A stretch of 64,000 bases of DNA from Alentia gelatinosa (lineage: Eukaryota > Annelida > Polychaeta > Phyllodocida > Polynoidae): the NCBI GenBank assembly GCA_950022655.1, contig OX465584.1, positions 30,384,988 through 30,448,987 on the forward strand. Direction: 5' to 3'. The position numbers and the translations under genes were made by a program. Under the pieces are notes generated by a model. That model was not told where the DNA came from, made no database searches, and saw only the letters and a list, made by a program, of their open reading frames with translations. Position 1 is the stretch's first letter, and each line of letters begins with the position of its first letter. Shown in pieces: positions 12,859 to 24,808 of the stretch.

Positions 12859-13049
12859 TTTCCGTTGCTATGTTGCCTGTTGTGGGCCCAGGGGTTTCTC
12901 CACCAGGAGCTGTGTGTGGATGGGGGCGCCGACCGCCGGCTGCCGTGTACTAACCCATTTCTGAAGAAGTCTGGAGGCAGGGAGGAGGCTGTGTGGATCA
13001 GGGCCACAAGAACGACCAGCAACATACTAAACAGGAGGCCACGGTTCAT
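12859..13049 (-). CDS. secreted peptide precursor, first coding exon (signal peptide)
   Basis: First coding exon of the predicted prohormone. On the minus strand a T-rich acceptor (TTGTTTTTGTGTGTTTCAG) abuts the ATG at 13049, so an upstream 5'-UTR exon is expected. The 63 residues begin with a classical signal peptide: MNR, then a long Leu/Val/Ala core (residues 4-18), with cleavage likely after TASS (about residue 23). Next comes a propeptide with an Arg-Arg site at 38-39, then a Ser/Trp/His-rich stretch containing WWRNPW, ending in Asn-Gly at the donor. The donor AAA|GTATGT at 12858 leaves two bases of a codon (phase 2). Splicing to 8408 completes Lys and gives Asn-Gly-Lys-Arg, a textbook amidation plus dibasic site. 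A second possible donor (ATGG|GTTAGT, after residue 31-32) would change the model. Total predicted length is 128 residues. No named family assigned. Confidence 0.65.
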
Positions 13050-13059
13050 CTGAAACACA

Positions 13060-15408
13060 CAAAAACAACCGAAATTAGCGGGTATTCTAACATACTGTTA
13101 GGCATTATTCCTATTCATGATATGTCTATTAATGTTCTTGAAATATTCATATTATTATTAAGTAATATTATGATCGTTATAAGTAATTCATGATATAAGT
13201 TTGCTACAATGGGATATAGATATATATATAAAACATAACTGTACCAAATTATATGGTATTCTCTTCGAACAAGAGATATATTTTAAAGGAGTGTGATTTT
13301 GCGTACGGGTTGAGGCATTAAGCTTTTACTATTCGAGTGTTACAGAGAGATGGAAATGAGTCGTCGTTATCATACATATAGGATGAGTACGGATGATATA
13401 ATATGTGTTCAATTTCTAAATGGTGATACAAATGTGTGGATTGCAAGGGAGCCATGGGTTATTCGGAAACCCATTCAAGCAATTTCATTTATCGGAGAGC
13501 AGTGAAGGGTGTGTGAATTTAATGCGACGAGAAAATAGTGCAGCAAGATCCCGGTATCGAATAAATCTACACATATAAGATCTTCTCGAACTGACTTACT
13601 TTCCCCAAGGAAAACCTTCAGATATTGTTCACTCTGGAAAAGCTTAAATCCCACCAGGATTACCTCATTATCTCCTCTTAATGCAATATGCTGCATACCC
13701 TGGGATTAATTCCTAGCTAATGGAACCACGTACTGTTGTATTCCGGACCGCGCTCAATGACATACACCGGAACTTATAGATCTCTTTGCTTGAGTGAATA
13801 TTGATGATCATCCATGCAATAACGAGACAAGAAATGTATACGAGGGGTGGTTACTGTACCCATATACCAATAACTAAAGTCCATTAGGTAAAACGTCATA
13901 TCCTATAACACAGCCCATATTCATATGAACTCGCAACAATGGAATTTTAACTCGTTTCTTTGGATATATTAGACATATGAAATAATAATGATTAAGCATC
14001 TGTGATTCCCATACGTCTTCCGCAATTGTGATTGGTCATTAAAACTTGCAGGCAGAACAACTCAACAGCAATGTGTGCACCCTTTCATAACTTAGGATTG
14101 TATTGCACACCATCAGAGAAATAAATATTCATGGAAAGGTTTGTGTGTAGTGAACACAGTGTGCCTTATCTTGCCGTAAGCGAACCCTTTTGGGTTTTTT
14201 CTATAAATGTTTCTATCTAATTAGTCAAAGGCTTACTATTCATATATCACATCGGTCTTTCCCGAGCGATTGATGTTGCAGTGCATCAGTATCTAACAGT
14301 CAGCGTACAATTCACTTCTAGCTTTAGTGCCGTTAAATATAAGACCTCATCTGTATCCTTTCATCTTCCTGTGAAAATAAGTTTATTGCGGCGTTGTGTG
14401 GTGTTCATGTAATACAAGAACTGAATCCGAGAACGGTGTTCACTCTAGTAAATGATGTATTCAGGGAAAGCAGTACAGACTGCGTGGATAAAGAACCTAC
14501 TCAGTCTGTTTTAGAAAGTGCTTGTGAAATGCTCAGTGCTAGAGCTGCTCATACCATATTCGTGGAAAACTCAGTGGATAGAACAGGTACCTTTTACATT
14601 TGGGGCCATCCTTAAAGAACGTACGCGAGGAGTCACATCTTTCTGGGATTTTGCTTACATACTCTAGGGATGGCTCATGTCTATGAATAAGTGAATTGAT
14701 CGCTCTGCATATAAAATAAGTCCAAATATTGAGATTTTAAGGACTTCTAAAATAATTCTCTAAGTGGGGTTCAATGCTCTCAGTGCTTTCCTCAATCAGA
14801 ATGCTTAGTACGTTTCTTCAACTGCGTGACCTTACATGAAGTTCAATAAACTTTATAGGTAGTTCGTGGGACTGTCCTGTATCAGGACAACTGTACCTAC
14901 GTTCTTTGTCTAGGCCTGTTGAAGTTCGCTCATGTAGCGAGATGGCAGAGTCGATAACCTTCCAAATAATGAACAACCTTGACATAACCTTGACATCTTG
15001 CGAAGAACGGTTTCGAGATTTAATTTCCATACTTTCCAAGCCGTGTTTTAATCAGAGGCAGGTATATTGATAATGTTTTACGTCATGTGTAGGAGATATT
15101 TTGTGTCCATGTTTCAGATCAAATTTTCATTATATTGCGAACGCTCTCGAATTGCCTTTTGTGTATGGACGGTTCCATGATACTAAGACGTGGTTCTGAA
15201 AGGATACATTTACTTATTATTCATCTGACACAAGCTGTAGTACGGGCTTGCCTCATATCTACAGGATTAATATACAGTCCTCCGTGTCCTCCTAGGAGGG
15301 GACATGTAAAGATCTGTGAAACACCACCTAGCAAGTAAAGTAGTGCGTGGGAAGGTCTCTCCTTCAATAACTGAAATTTGCAATGCTGAACAATAAATAC
15401 AATACCAA
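13060..15408. other. non-coding stretch upstream of the peptide gene
   Basis: AT-rich sequence that probably includes the intron between the 5'-UTR exon and the first coding exon. Short frames (for example 13475-13696 minus and 14394-14615 plus) have no splice support. No repeats recognised. Confidence 0.4.
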
Positions 15409-15409
15409 C

Positions 15410-15528
15410 CTGTTTCTGATACTACTGTGTTCATCCTTGGAGTTGACTTTACGCAATATCCGCACTCACGCTTGAATATTACTTCGTACCAACTACGCGA
15501 AGGATAAACCCACTAGTATCAGAAACAG
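15410..15528. mobile_element. short inverted-repeat element (MITE-like)
   Basis: Arms of about 31 bp: 15410-15440 (CTGTTTCTGATACTACTGTG...) and 15497-15528 (inverse of CTGTTTCTGATACTAGTGGG...), with a 56-bp middle. No target duplication was identified. Confidence 0.6.
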
Positions 15529-15766
15529 ATAAATATCATACATATGTAGAGTACATTAGCCTGTAAAACTGTTATTCCACTTTCATAATTTAATCTCAAG
15601 GACATTCACCGTTGTCCGTAGAGCTAAAAACACGCCATGATTTTTACCAACTTAGATTAGATCCATTAAAGAGTTTCCTGCCACTAGCCTGTATCCGAAG
15701 GGCGGATATTCAGATATAAACTATAGATGGAATAGGAACGATGTAACCTCAAATCAATCAATATAT

Positions 15767-15816
15767 CTAGTCTTTTTCGTCATTCTTCTAGTCTAGTCTT
15801 TTTCGTCATTCTTCAT
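15767..15816. repeat. 26-bp tandem duplication
   Basis: CTAGTCTTTTTCGTCATTCT occurs at 15767 and again at 15793 with no mismatches over at least 20 bp. It is a recent short duplication. Confidence 0.85.
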
Positions 15817-16199
15817 GAAGACAGAACAAATCATAGAAAATGGAGTTGTATACTACGCTTGTCAGCAATATTTGAGATGTAACAAATAGCCATAAGATTA
15901 CTTGTACAAGTTTATACAGGATTGTTTGGGCAGTGTATATAACCCAAACCGTATAACCACGTGAATTGGTGAAGTATGTTGAATTCTGTTGAAGGCTGCA
16001 AGCAGCGTGCCTTTGGCGCCGTATATCTAATTGCTGAAGTTTTTAATAAAAAAGGGGAAAAAACAACCAAAATATGATCTTATTAACTGACATTCAGTAC
16101 AGTAAAGATGCAATCAAAGAAACAACCTTTTTAATACTTATTCGCCTCACACTCTTAAAGCAAAGCCAGCCATAAATTAACAGCACTTCGAAGACATGG

Positions 16200-16520
16200 A
16201 CATCCCCTTTTGTGACGTCATCGGTGACGTCATTAACAAAGGTGATGACAATTCGTCACGGCGTCCCCTGTCGGGAGGTATAATTGCATACTTAAGTAGC
16301 AGTCCAGCTCCAAACCTCATCTCAAAGTCGTCTGCTGTAGCACCAATGAGGGAGGTGTGTAGCAGGACGCTGGGAGCGGGAACGAGGTTGGTTTATTGCG
16401 AATTATCCGGACAGATACCCGCGCGCATGTATAATGCACGTTTACGTCCCTCCGATCACGTGACGTGAGGGGACGCTGAAACCTTTCCCATGTTGTAGCG
16501 CATGCGCACTGTACCGAAAC
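16200..16520. promoter_or_regulatory. CpG-rich candidate promoter with CREs and NRF1 site
   Basis: Two perfect TGACGTCA cAMP-response elements at 16213-16220 and 16225-16232 (12 bp apart), a CACGTGACGT composite near 16455, and the NRF1-type palindrome GCGCATGCGC near 16499-16508. All lie in a locally CpG-rich patch of an AT-rich region. A TATAAT-like box lies near 16278 on the plus strand. The orientation is unresolved. It lies about 3 kb upstream of the minus-strand peptide precursor, whose 5' UTR exon is missing from the model, so it could be that gene's promoter (inference). Confidence 0.45.
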
Positions 16521-16529
16521 ATGGAGTAG

Positions 16530-18270
16530 GATTTATGTCAACTGATAAAAAGACACAAGACAATACTCGGTGATTTTACACAGGACGAAGTTCCATTGTC
16601 CTGGAGTTCATTGTGGTGGAGTATGGATTCAGAGGCGACTGCCACTTATTATGGAGCCAACTGGTGAAAATATCAGCCAATCCAGCTTGACTCAGACATT
16701 GTGGTTTAACAAGGAACTGTTTCTGCATAGTTAAATATCGCATAGGATATTGTTCACTCAGGAACTTGGGCTTTGCTATCCACCCAACCACTCAGCCCCG
16801 AACAGGAGGAGTGACCTTGTCTATACAATATTGTGTAGTATAACATAAAAGAGGGAACAGGAAAATAACTCAGCACGTTATATAAACCAGTTCATTAAGG
16901 CGTGATATTCCAAATAGATATGAATGCTATGAACTTAGTATCGCTTTATACGATTCTTGGTAATTGATTCTTAGTAATTAACACCTTGTGAAATGATGAA
17001 AGGAATGTGAAGACAAGCTTTCCATGTGTAAAAGAAGTGTCTGTAAAATAAGGAAAGTGCTGACATCACAGGCCACCCTCTCTGATGTTTACCACGTCTC
17101 ATGCCACTCAGACAGACACTTTTATTGCAGGACTGTCACTAGGGACTTTATTGGAGAGGCTGGCTCAAAGAGCTAACTGGAGGCAGTTTCGGATTGATAC
17201 GATATTCTCAATTGAAATTTCCCTGTTGACTCTCCACAATGTGCAGGATGCTCCTTGAGCTGCTTCTCAGCTCTGAGATCCATCTCCTCATGTTTTAGTA
17301 CTGCTGGCCTCACCACACAGATTGTGTATGTTCCCTGGCTAATGTCGGATATCGGGATGGAGCTGACTATCATTTCCTCAAGCCACACCCATTTTATCAT
17401 CCATCAAATACATAGTGTACATAGAAAACACATGGGCAGCGTATAAATATTCATACATCGAGCATATGGATATGCTGTATGCTCCGGGCTGCAAACCGGG
17501 CTCCAAAAGGCGGCGCATACAGAATAATAGAGCGCATAAAAAGAAGATTGCATTGCGAAAATGAACTAATATTGTTACCCCAATACCCATTATTCATAAA
17601 CTGTCAAATAACTATAGCCATGGTAAGGGTCTGTTCCATCTAGCCAACAGCACTATCGTGATCGTCGGCCTGGTCCTGGGAGAATTGACAGCAGTCTTTT
17701 GCTGATTATTGGTGATCACAGGCTTAAAGACGTCACCCAGTGTGTCCAACTTAGGAACTGTGACCTTGATTCCTGGCATTTTTACTCTGAGTGTCTAGTT
17801 GAAGGTAGCTGGTGTCTTTGAGGTGAATAAACGTTGTGTATAGTGGCTATTTCAAGGAATAATGGAATTCTAACTGTTTATAAAACCATTTATTATTGTC
17901 TATATAATGTAGAGGAGGGGCATTGATAATCAGCCCTAGGTCGTATGTAGTAATACCATTGATAACGGAATAGTAAAAGGATGGGCAATGAAGGCAATGA
18001 TACACTACCATTTCGTGAGTAACAGTGACATACACTTGGTAGGTGTATGAGGAATCATTGCGACGTGAATGAGAAAGACGGAGAGGAGGGGTTGGGGAGC
18101 AGGAGAGTGGATTGGGTCTCAAATCTCCAAAGAGTAAAACGTCGCATATCCCAGAGGAAATATTACTTTAAACATTTACTGAATGAGTGTATAATGACAA
18201 AAAAGAATTTATCAAGGTTTTATGTAAACCGCCATCTTCTTGATGGCTACTAATTTAAGACTTTTAGGAA
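16530..18270. other. non-coding stretch with weak minus-strand frames
   Basis: Frames at 16576-16791 and 17173-17400 (minus) read as plausible protein but match no family I know and lack clear splice borders. No repeats recognised. Confidence 0.3.
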
Positions 18271-18273
18271 AGC

Positions 18274-18440
18274 TTAACCGCGCATTGACCTTCCCATTAG
18301 CCTGTCAACCGCTGTGAACTTCCGCTTTCTTAAGTGCGCAGCCGCGGGCTGAATCTCCAGCAGATGCCTGCTGCTTAATTGGTCCGAAGACACTGCGTTG
18401 AAGAGTGATGCTGGGGTACGGTAGAGATAGTTAGGCGTGC
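18274..18440 (-). CDS. possible terminal exon, unknown product
   Basis: Minus-strand open stretch after a candidate acceptor (CACATTTTGCCGTATACAG, ending at 18441), running about 55 residues to a stop at 18274. Composition is protein-like, with a basic LRKRKF segment and the C-terminus MGRSMRG. Nothing identifies a family. It may be chance. Confidence 0.22.
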
Positions 18441-19814
18441 CTGTATACGGCAAAATGTGAATATATATACTTGCAGAAAGGATACAAATCACACTAGTAA
18501 TTACACCTATGCTTAGTCGTAATAAAACCCTGTGGACTCTCTCCTGTTTAGCAAGCACGAATGGAGGACTAGTACATGCAAACACTGAGAGAGAATTACA
18601 GATTCCTGATTAGAATTTTCCAATGAATGCAAATCGAACATTGATGAGTTGACGAAAGGGTAATGACTCATTCACACTGTGCGACTGGAGGGTATCCAAC
18701 TCGCGGTACCTAGCTTGAGACTGGACGTTCTAAATTGTTTGCCAGAGGGAGTACCTCCGGTAAAATTGTAAATGTAAAATTTGATTTTCCATAAACCATG
18801 AATGAAAAATGGCAAATGAAATAAAAAAAACATTGGTTTCCCCTAGGTACAGACATCGGAATATTCGGACAGTGGCATAAATTTGGGTACATATAACTCC
18901 AATCGGTCTTGCATCTCTGTGTACAAAAGCACACGTATATATGATGCCAACTAGGACGACCTTATTTAAACGCGGAAATTAAACGTACGTAAACTGAAAC
19001 TTTCTTACTGTGTTGGCATTGAAGGTTAATTCATTTACGCAGAATATAGAAAAAGCTTGCAGAAAGGGAGGTGTTTCAACTAATCATTGTTGACATCATA
19101 GTATAATATGGGCTTGATCCGACTCTGTGGTGGCGTCTCCCAGCAGACCATTTCCAGTTGATTGTGAGTCCATACGTATACTATTGTGGTTTTATAATTA
19201 CGATAATTATGTCAATTGCATTGTCGTAATTACATTGACGCAACAAAGCCTCTGTGAGTAGTAATGTGATTATTGTGTTATTTAAAGGCTATTTAAAGTC
19301 ATCATAATCTAGTTACATCAGGTTGCAACATTGGTTTTTACCTCGGCACCCAACCCTACATCTTCCGTGTTTAGGCCCCGCGTAAAACGGTCAATCTTAT
19401 TACTCGATGACACAATAAAATGGGTTACTTTCGAGTTGTTTTGTTTGTATTAGTTGAAGACCTATTACATTCAGGTCTACAATACACTTTCTTCCAAGAG
19501 AGATGGAATTCGGAAGTTAACATCATCAATGCACGTTGGTAAATGAAAGATCAGCAGACCAAGTCAGGCAACCCTATCACTGGATCCAACGAAAAGATCC
19601 AAAGATGACTCAATTACTATAACGTTCAAGATAACCAATTACGCTGCTACAGTGTAAGTGAACCTTTGCCTCAAGGTTAAAATCCTGAAATCCACACGGC
19701 GGTAAAATAGATTGGTTCAGAGGGCAACAAGAACCAGGATAAGTCTTCAATTACCCTCCCTATCAACACTCATTTTCTTCGTAATGCTCCGCTGGGAAGT
19801 ATATCGGGAGCGTG

Positions 19815-20000
19815 TCCATGCCGGAAGTGAGGCTACTTCCCATTTCCGGCACCGGCGGAGGGCAGTAGAGCTCCGGAATATTGTCTGGGAGAGTTACAAG
19901 CCCTTCCCAGAATTCCTCGAGTCGCTCGGCTAGTTCCCGGCCCGGTCCAAGTTACACCGGCAGCTTCTGGTTATTAGAGTCTCCCCCTGGTGGCCACACT
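19815..20000. promoter_or_regulatory. candidate promoter: ETS cluster and CTCF-like site
   Basis: Three ETS-type cores within 30 bp (CCGGAAGT at 19821, ACTTCC at 19835, TTTCCGG at 19843) in a GC-rich patch, followed by CCCCCTGGTGGCCAC at 19983-19997, which resembles the CTCF core. A plus-strand frame with an ATG at 20039 (MAFRLSSLVPAEPL...) and a minus-strand open frame at 20574-20873 flank it. Either could be transcribed from here. Confidence 0.35.
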
Positions 20001-20573
20001 ATTTTAGTTTATTCGGCAGTGTAGACATAGTGAGTTGTGTAATTAACATGGCTTTCAGGCTATCTTCGCTCGTTCCCGCCGAGCCCCTAGCGTCGCCATA
20101 TATGCATGAAAAGCAATTAACCACAGCTCAAGAACGCCCACAAGCAGATATCCGGGTGCCCAGTCATCTTTGGTTGCAACTAAGCTGGATCTTGTTGTGC
20201 TCTCATTCTCCAGCATATGGCTCGATGAAAAATCTGAATTACAGTTTGGTAATTTAAACCGGAAAATGAAGTAAGAACACCTTTCAGATCATTTTAAATC
20301 ATATTCATTTCATAAACCTTCATATAGTTGTTACGTTTAAAAAAACAAGATATACATGCTCTTGATTACTATAATGCAGATGGTTTGACAGAATGTAGTA
20401 AGGATAAAATAAAAACAGTAGCTTCTTCTTGAAGGTGTTGGGAATTTTTTGATGCACTTCTTCAGTCAAATCCCTTATATCTTTTTGCTCAATGTATAGC
20501 AAGATGACCATTATTCTTAAGGATGTTTTGATGAAGTGCGCCTACAGGTTTGGAATGTCTGATTAACTCCTCA

Positions 20574-20873
20574 TCATAATACGGACAAATCTTCCTCGCG
20601 CAGATTACGTTTCTTAGTAAACATGTGTCCCGCGTACTGTGTGTTGAACGGCACTACACTGCACGTAACCTCATCTAATGAAGGCACACACTCAACCCCA
20701 ACACGCCCTAGGGTCACTATGAGTTCTCCACCAGTGTTTAATTGAGGTCCCTCTACTGGATCACACCTGGTGGATACGCCAGAAATTAGCGACGCTGTAG
20801 GAATACCAGGGGACGCTGAGAGGATGCTGTGTTGGGCTAAGGTCAGATCAAGGTCATCAACGCCGGAAGAATC
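20574..20873 (-). CDS. possible 3'-terminal coding exon, unknown product
   Basis: A minus-strand frame of about 100 codons with no early ATG, ending at TGA (20576-20574). It contains protein-like segments such as GGELIVTLGRVGVECVPSLD and MFTKKRNLREEDLSVL. A candidate acceptor (TTCACGCGAG) is at its upstream edge, near 20874. A chance frame of this length is possible in 64 kb, and no domain is recognised. Confidence 0.32.
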   Translation of the reverse strand, partial: DSSGVDDLDLTLAQHSILSASPGIPTASLISGVSTRCDPVEGPQLNTGGELIVTLGRVGVECVPSLDEVTCSVVPFNTQYAGHMFTKKRNLREEDLSVL

Positions 20874-20879
20874 TCGCGT

Positions 20880-23800
20880 GAATTAATAACAGAAGTGAGC
20901 GATATTAGATGACCTCTCAACCGCTAGGTAATCATATTACAGAAATGAGCAGGACATGCCCGGATGCTGCAACTTATATGTCGACATTTGATCCGGAAAT
21001 GCAGAATTACCTTATCATGTTTTCCTATTTTGATCGTTCTGCGTACTTTTACTTCCGAGAAATACACAGTGGTATCCTAGTTTCCTTACTGACGACCTGT
21101 ATTAACGGACGGTAGCTTGAGGGTAGGGGTGGGCATGGTAACTAACCTATAACAGCTTCATAATCCGCCCGAACAAACATACTACTAAGAAGTGTGGGCT
21201 ATCGAGTTGTGGCAGGTGAGTACTTTTAGCAGCACTAAATATTTCTTATACCACACAACTATTATCGATTCGATCCCTCCCCTTAAAGAAATCACTTACT
21301 TCTTTTCTTCAAAGTGAATCGGTTGAACTGTAGTACTTGAGGTGTGGCTACAATTAGTATCCTTTACTTTCATCCTTTGACAGATAGGATACAAAGGCAC
21401 CTAAGTCAGGTGTTAAGCATCTTTGTATTAATGATGGCCAATTTACAAGGTATGTTTCTTCAGTCACCCCTCCACAATACCGTGGTATTGAGGGAAGACC
21501 TTGACTGAGTCTTCTTTAATGTTAGCAAAACGGTGTTCACGTGTCTGGTAAACAGGTAGGCGACCTGAAAGGCAAATGTCAATAACCGATTCATAGCTCA
21601 GAGGACTATACCTGCCTTCATCTACAAAGGTACACAGGGAACAGATGAAAAAGTATGTTCTTAGCCAACCTTTGATGTCAGATATGTAGAGGCCATCTAG
21701 ATAATGGTCATCAATAATCTACCGTGGCATCAATTTCGAGTACCTTTAGAGGTCGACGAGAAGAGGTTCAAACCTATGCGGTTCTTGGCGGATTCAGACC
21801 GGCAGATTGATTGCTGGCATCTGAGTAGATCAGAAGGAGAAAGATTTTGACGGCAGTACGTGAAGAGTATCAGAAGATATTCATCTATGATAAATGGAAT
21901 GGTACTCAGGAATGGAGTCGGAATGTCACAGCTTTAGGAAGATCACACGACTGATGTATAAATCACTTCACCCTCTGCAAGATCGACTCTTCTTTAACAC
22001 TTTTCGGTCGAGCTTTGTTCACAAGTCTCTCCCAGAGCCCTGATCTACGATAAAGCAAACTATGCTTCAGAGTAAATAAACTAAACTAGCCTTGTAAACA
22101 TCAGATAATCTAAGTTCCTTCCTCTTCAATATTCAGGCGATCTACCGAATTTACTTAACAATTTACTTCCGACAAACGCTACCGTGATGTTTATCGCGTA
22201 AGGCACGTAACCATCACTGAATACTAAGGGGTAATGGTGAATCTGTGGTCTTTGTTCTGATTCTGTCATATCTTGTTGTCAATACCTGTCTGCCTTTGTA
22301 AGGAAAACTAAATTTGGGATTACCCAATAACTATTTCCTGTGTATTAATTCATCTTTCTGTGACGAATACGGTGTCTTTCTCAGCTCTTGCAAAATTCGA
22401 AATTTCCACTTCCCAGAATTTAATTGAAAGTTATAAATTTGCATTATCAAACATCCGCATTGAACGTATTTGTATTCTCTCATAGATTTACTGTTCCGAA
22501 CAGGACGACTGATAAATGGGTCTTACTGATACCAAGGAGGTTCACACTCACCATTCATCCCATTAGTATGCTGCATCACAGCCATGCGCATATGCGTCTG
22601 CGCAATTATGAACACCTTGGAGAACCCCTTGAGGGTGGAAGATAATGAATGGTTCCCAAAATTACTGTCCATCAATTAGGAAATATACTACTTAGATAGC
22701 CTGCTCTTCCACTGTTACACAGTCTCATCTCGGACGTGTGATTCAATGTAATTTACCCTTCTGCATAATACAACCCTCAATCCATATATGTATGAGGCAA
22801 TTAGTGTCATGACTATCCCGCGCGAGCATCGTATAGAGACGGTACCTTTGTCGGACTTGGTGGTGGGCGGTGGTGGGTGTGACCGGTGACCAGGTGACCG
22901 CAGGCGTGCTCTGCTTGCCTACCTGTAACGTGCCCATTATCACGTACATGATCATTTAACCCATGGCACAATGAGGGACTGGTCCGCGAGGCAATATCCT
23001 CTTCATGTGAATGGCAAAATGTGATTTGACGATGCTTTATCTATACATATCAAATGATTTGTATAGTTTTATTGCCATGTTCCGTACGGTTTTTGCCCAG
23101 TTGGTAATGGGTCTTTTTGTATCTATCATATATCATATATTTCTAAGTATGCCCCCCCGTCCTTCACTTTCCTTTTGTCCTACGCACCTTCCAAGCCATC
23201 CTATATCTCTTATTCTTCGAAGGTTCCTATATGTCATCGAGTAGCGGATATTCACTTTCACAAACCGTTAAGAAGCCTGACCTTTATCATAAAGTAACAT
23301 AATCTGACTCGAATGAAGACGAACCAATAAGCTGACCTTTGAATTAAGTAAATACTACAAAGCTGACATATGAGATAAGGTGATGGAGTATATCAACCTA
23401 TATGGCTAAAGCTCATTTACGTAAATCAATTCTTTTGTGAAACTGAAAAGAAGACATTTGATTAATTTCGTCTGGAATGGTTGGCCATTATTGTGTGTAA
23501 TAAAGTCTGAAAAACCCCAACTTTTTAACTTCGTCTGATCTTTCGAGTTGTTCTGTTGCACGGAGAAAGGATACATTGTCGTACCATCAGTACTATATGT
23601 AACTTTCTTTAAATGGATTTCTATTGTAGATTCATAAAAGAATGTATAATTGTGAACAAAAGAGATTACGTGATGTCTTAGTGAAATATCGGTATATATA
23701 TGGCTGCTTATGAGTGGCCACATAGAGAGCTTCGGACAAAGCTGAAGAAAAATGAAAGTCAATGTTTGATTGGTACACGCGGTTTGAACTTATAGAAGAA

Positions 23801-24600
23801 ATTAATGAATGCTCTTAATATGGCATAAAGCAGCATAACCTAACCCGACCCTATAGGTCAGAAGACATCGACTGTTTCTCACGATTCATCCCATTTCAAT
23901 AATCTGGGCGGGTGTTTCTCATGGCAGAATTTTGCAACTGCTGATGTTGCCGATGTTCTGATGGCAGTCAACTGCATGGGGCCTGTAGTGCGCATACAGG
24001 GAGCAGAGTGAAGCAGATCCAATGAAATGGTCAGGCATAATCTGATCAGAGTTTATCGGCGATAATAGAAAACCGCAATATAATTCCTCATACTATGGTA
24101 GTGTAACGATATTATCATATTTGACTCTTGAGATCTGCCTGTGTCCTCTATCTCTTCTTTATTCTGTCCTGTTCACCATTCACATGTACTAGGAAGAAAG
24201 CCCATTCAGGCGAATATACACCGTCATTATATTCAATGAAAGAAAACATAACAGCATTAGAAAAAATCGGCAACATCAGTGTTTTATATTTTTGCACAAT
24301 AATGAGGATATACAGTGCAGATAAATAGTTTTGTGACTGACAATGCAGACCATGTAGTACTGATCAAGGCATCAATAGCAGATGCAAATAGGATCCATCT
24401 GACTCCAAATCATTACAAAAGCTAACATGTACTTCCGGTTTTTAATGATCGGCAAACTGACTTTACCACAAACGTGTGTAGATTTTAGTGGGAGTGCTAT
24501 ATTTCCACTGCCAATCTATATCAGAGATTTTACGCAACAACTAGCAATATTTGTCAATGCCACCCCATTGACCGAAGGCGTAAAAGAGCCTGTAATTTGG
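20880..24600. other. non-coding stretch
   Basis: Mostly AT-rich with no supported gene. One GC-rich island at 22860-22930 holds three GGTCAC half-sites (see findings) and, on the minus strand, a short exon-like segment between an ACAG and a G|GTACC. This is too weak to call. Confidence 0.4.
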
Positions 24601-24639
24601 CTGTTGATATGACGAAAATCAATTTATTTGTCCTGCTAG

Positions 24640-24808
24640 GTGATACAACAGCCTTACACAGGCTGCTACATATTTCCGCTACTGCTGTCGCTCGGGCTAT
24701 CAGCCGTGGCAAAGGCACAAGCGGGCCAGACAAATGGCGCCAATTTAGTACAAATGACGACGCTAGGTGTCACTGCGATGGTGCTGACGTCGGCATACCT
24801 GAGCTCAG
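24640..24808 (+). CDS. candidate internal exon of a membrane protein
   Basis: 169 bp flanked by an acceptor (TTTATTTGTCCTGCTAG, ending at 24639) and a donor (CTCAG|GTTTGT at 24809). The open frame begins in phase with GTG ATA CAA, is G/C-rich at third positions, and encodes two hydrophobic stretches (around YIFPLLLSLGLSAVA and MTTLGVTAMVLTSAYL) that could be membrane segments. A longer overlapping frame (24597-25028) is also open but less protein-like. Partner exons were not found. Confidence 0.35.

Noticed and set aside
12742..13053. 103-codon plus-strand frame over the peptide precursor's first exon
   Set aside because: It is the antisense shadow of the exon with signal peptide and splice sites on the minus strand.
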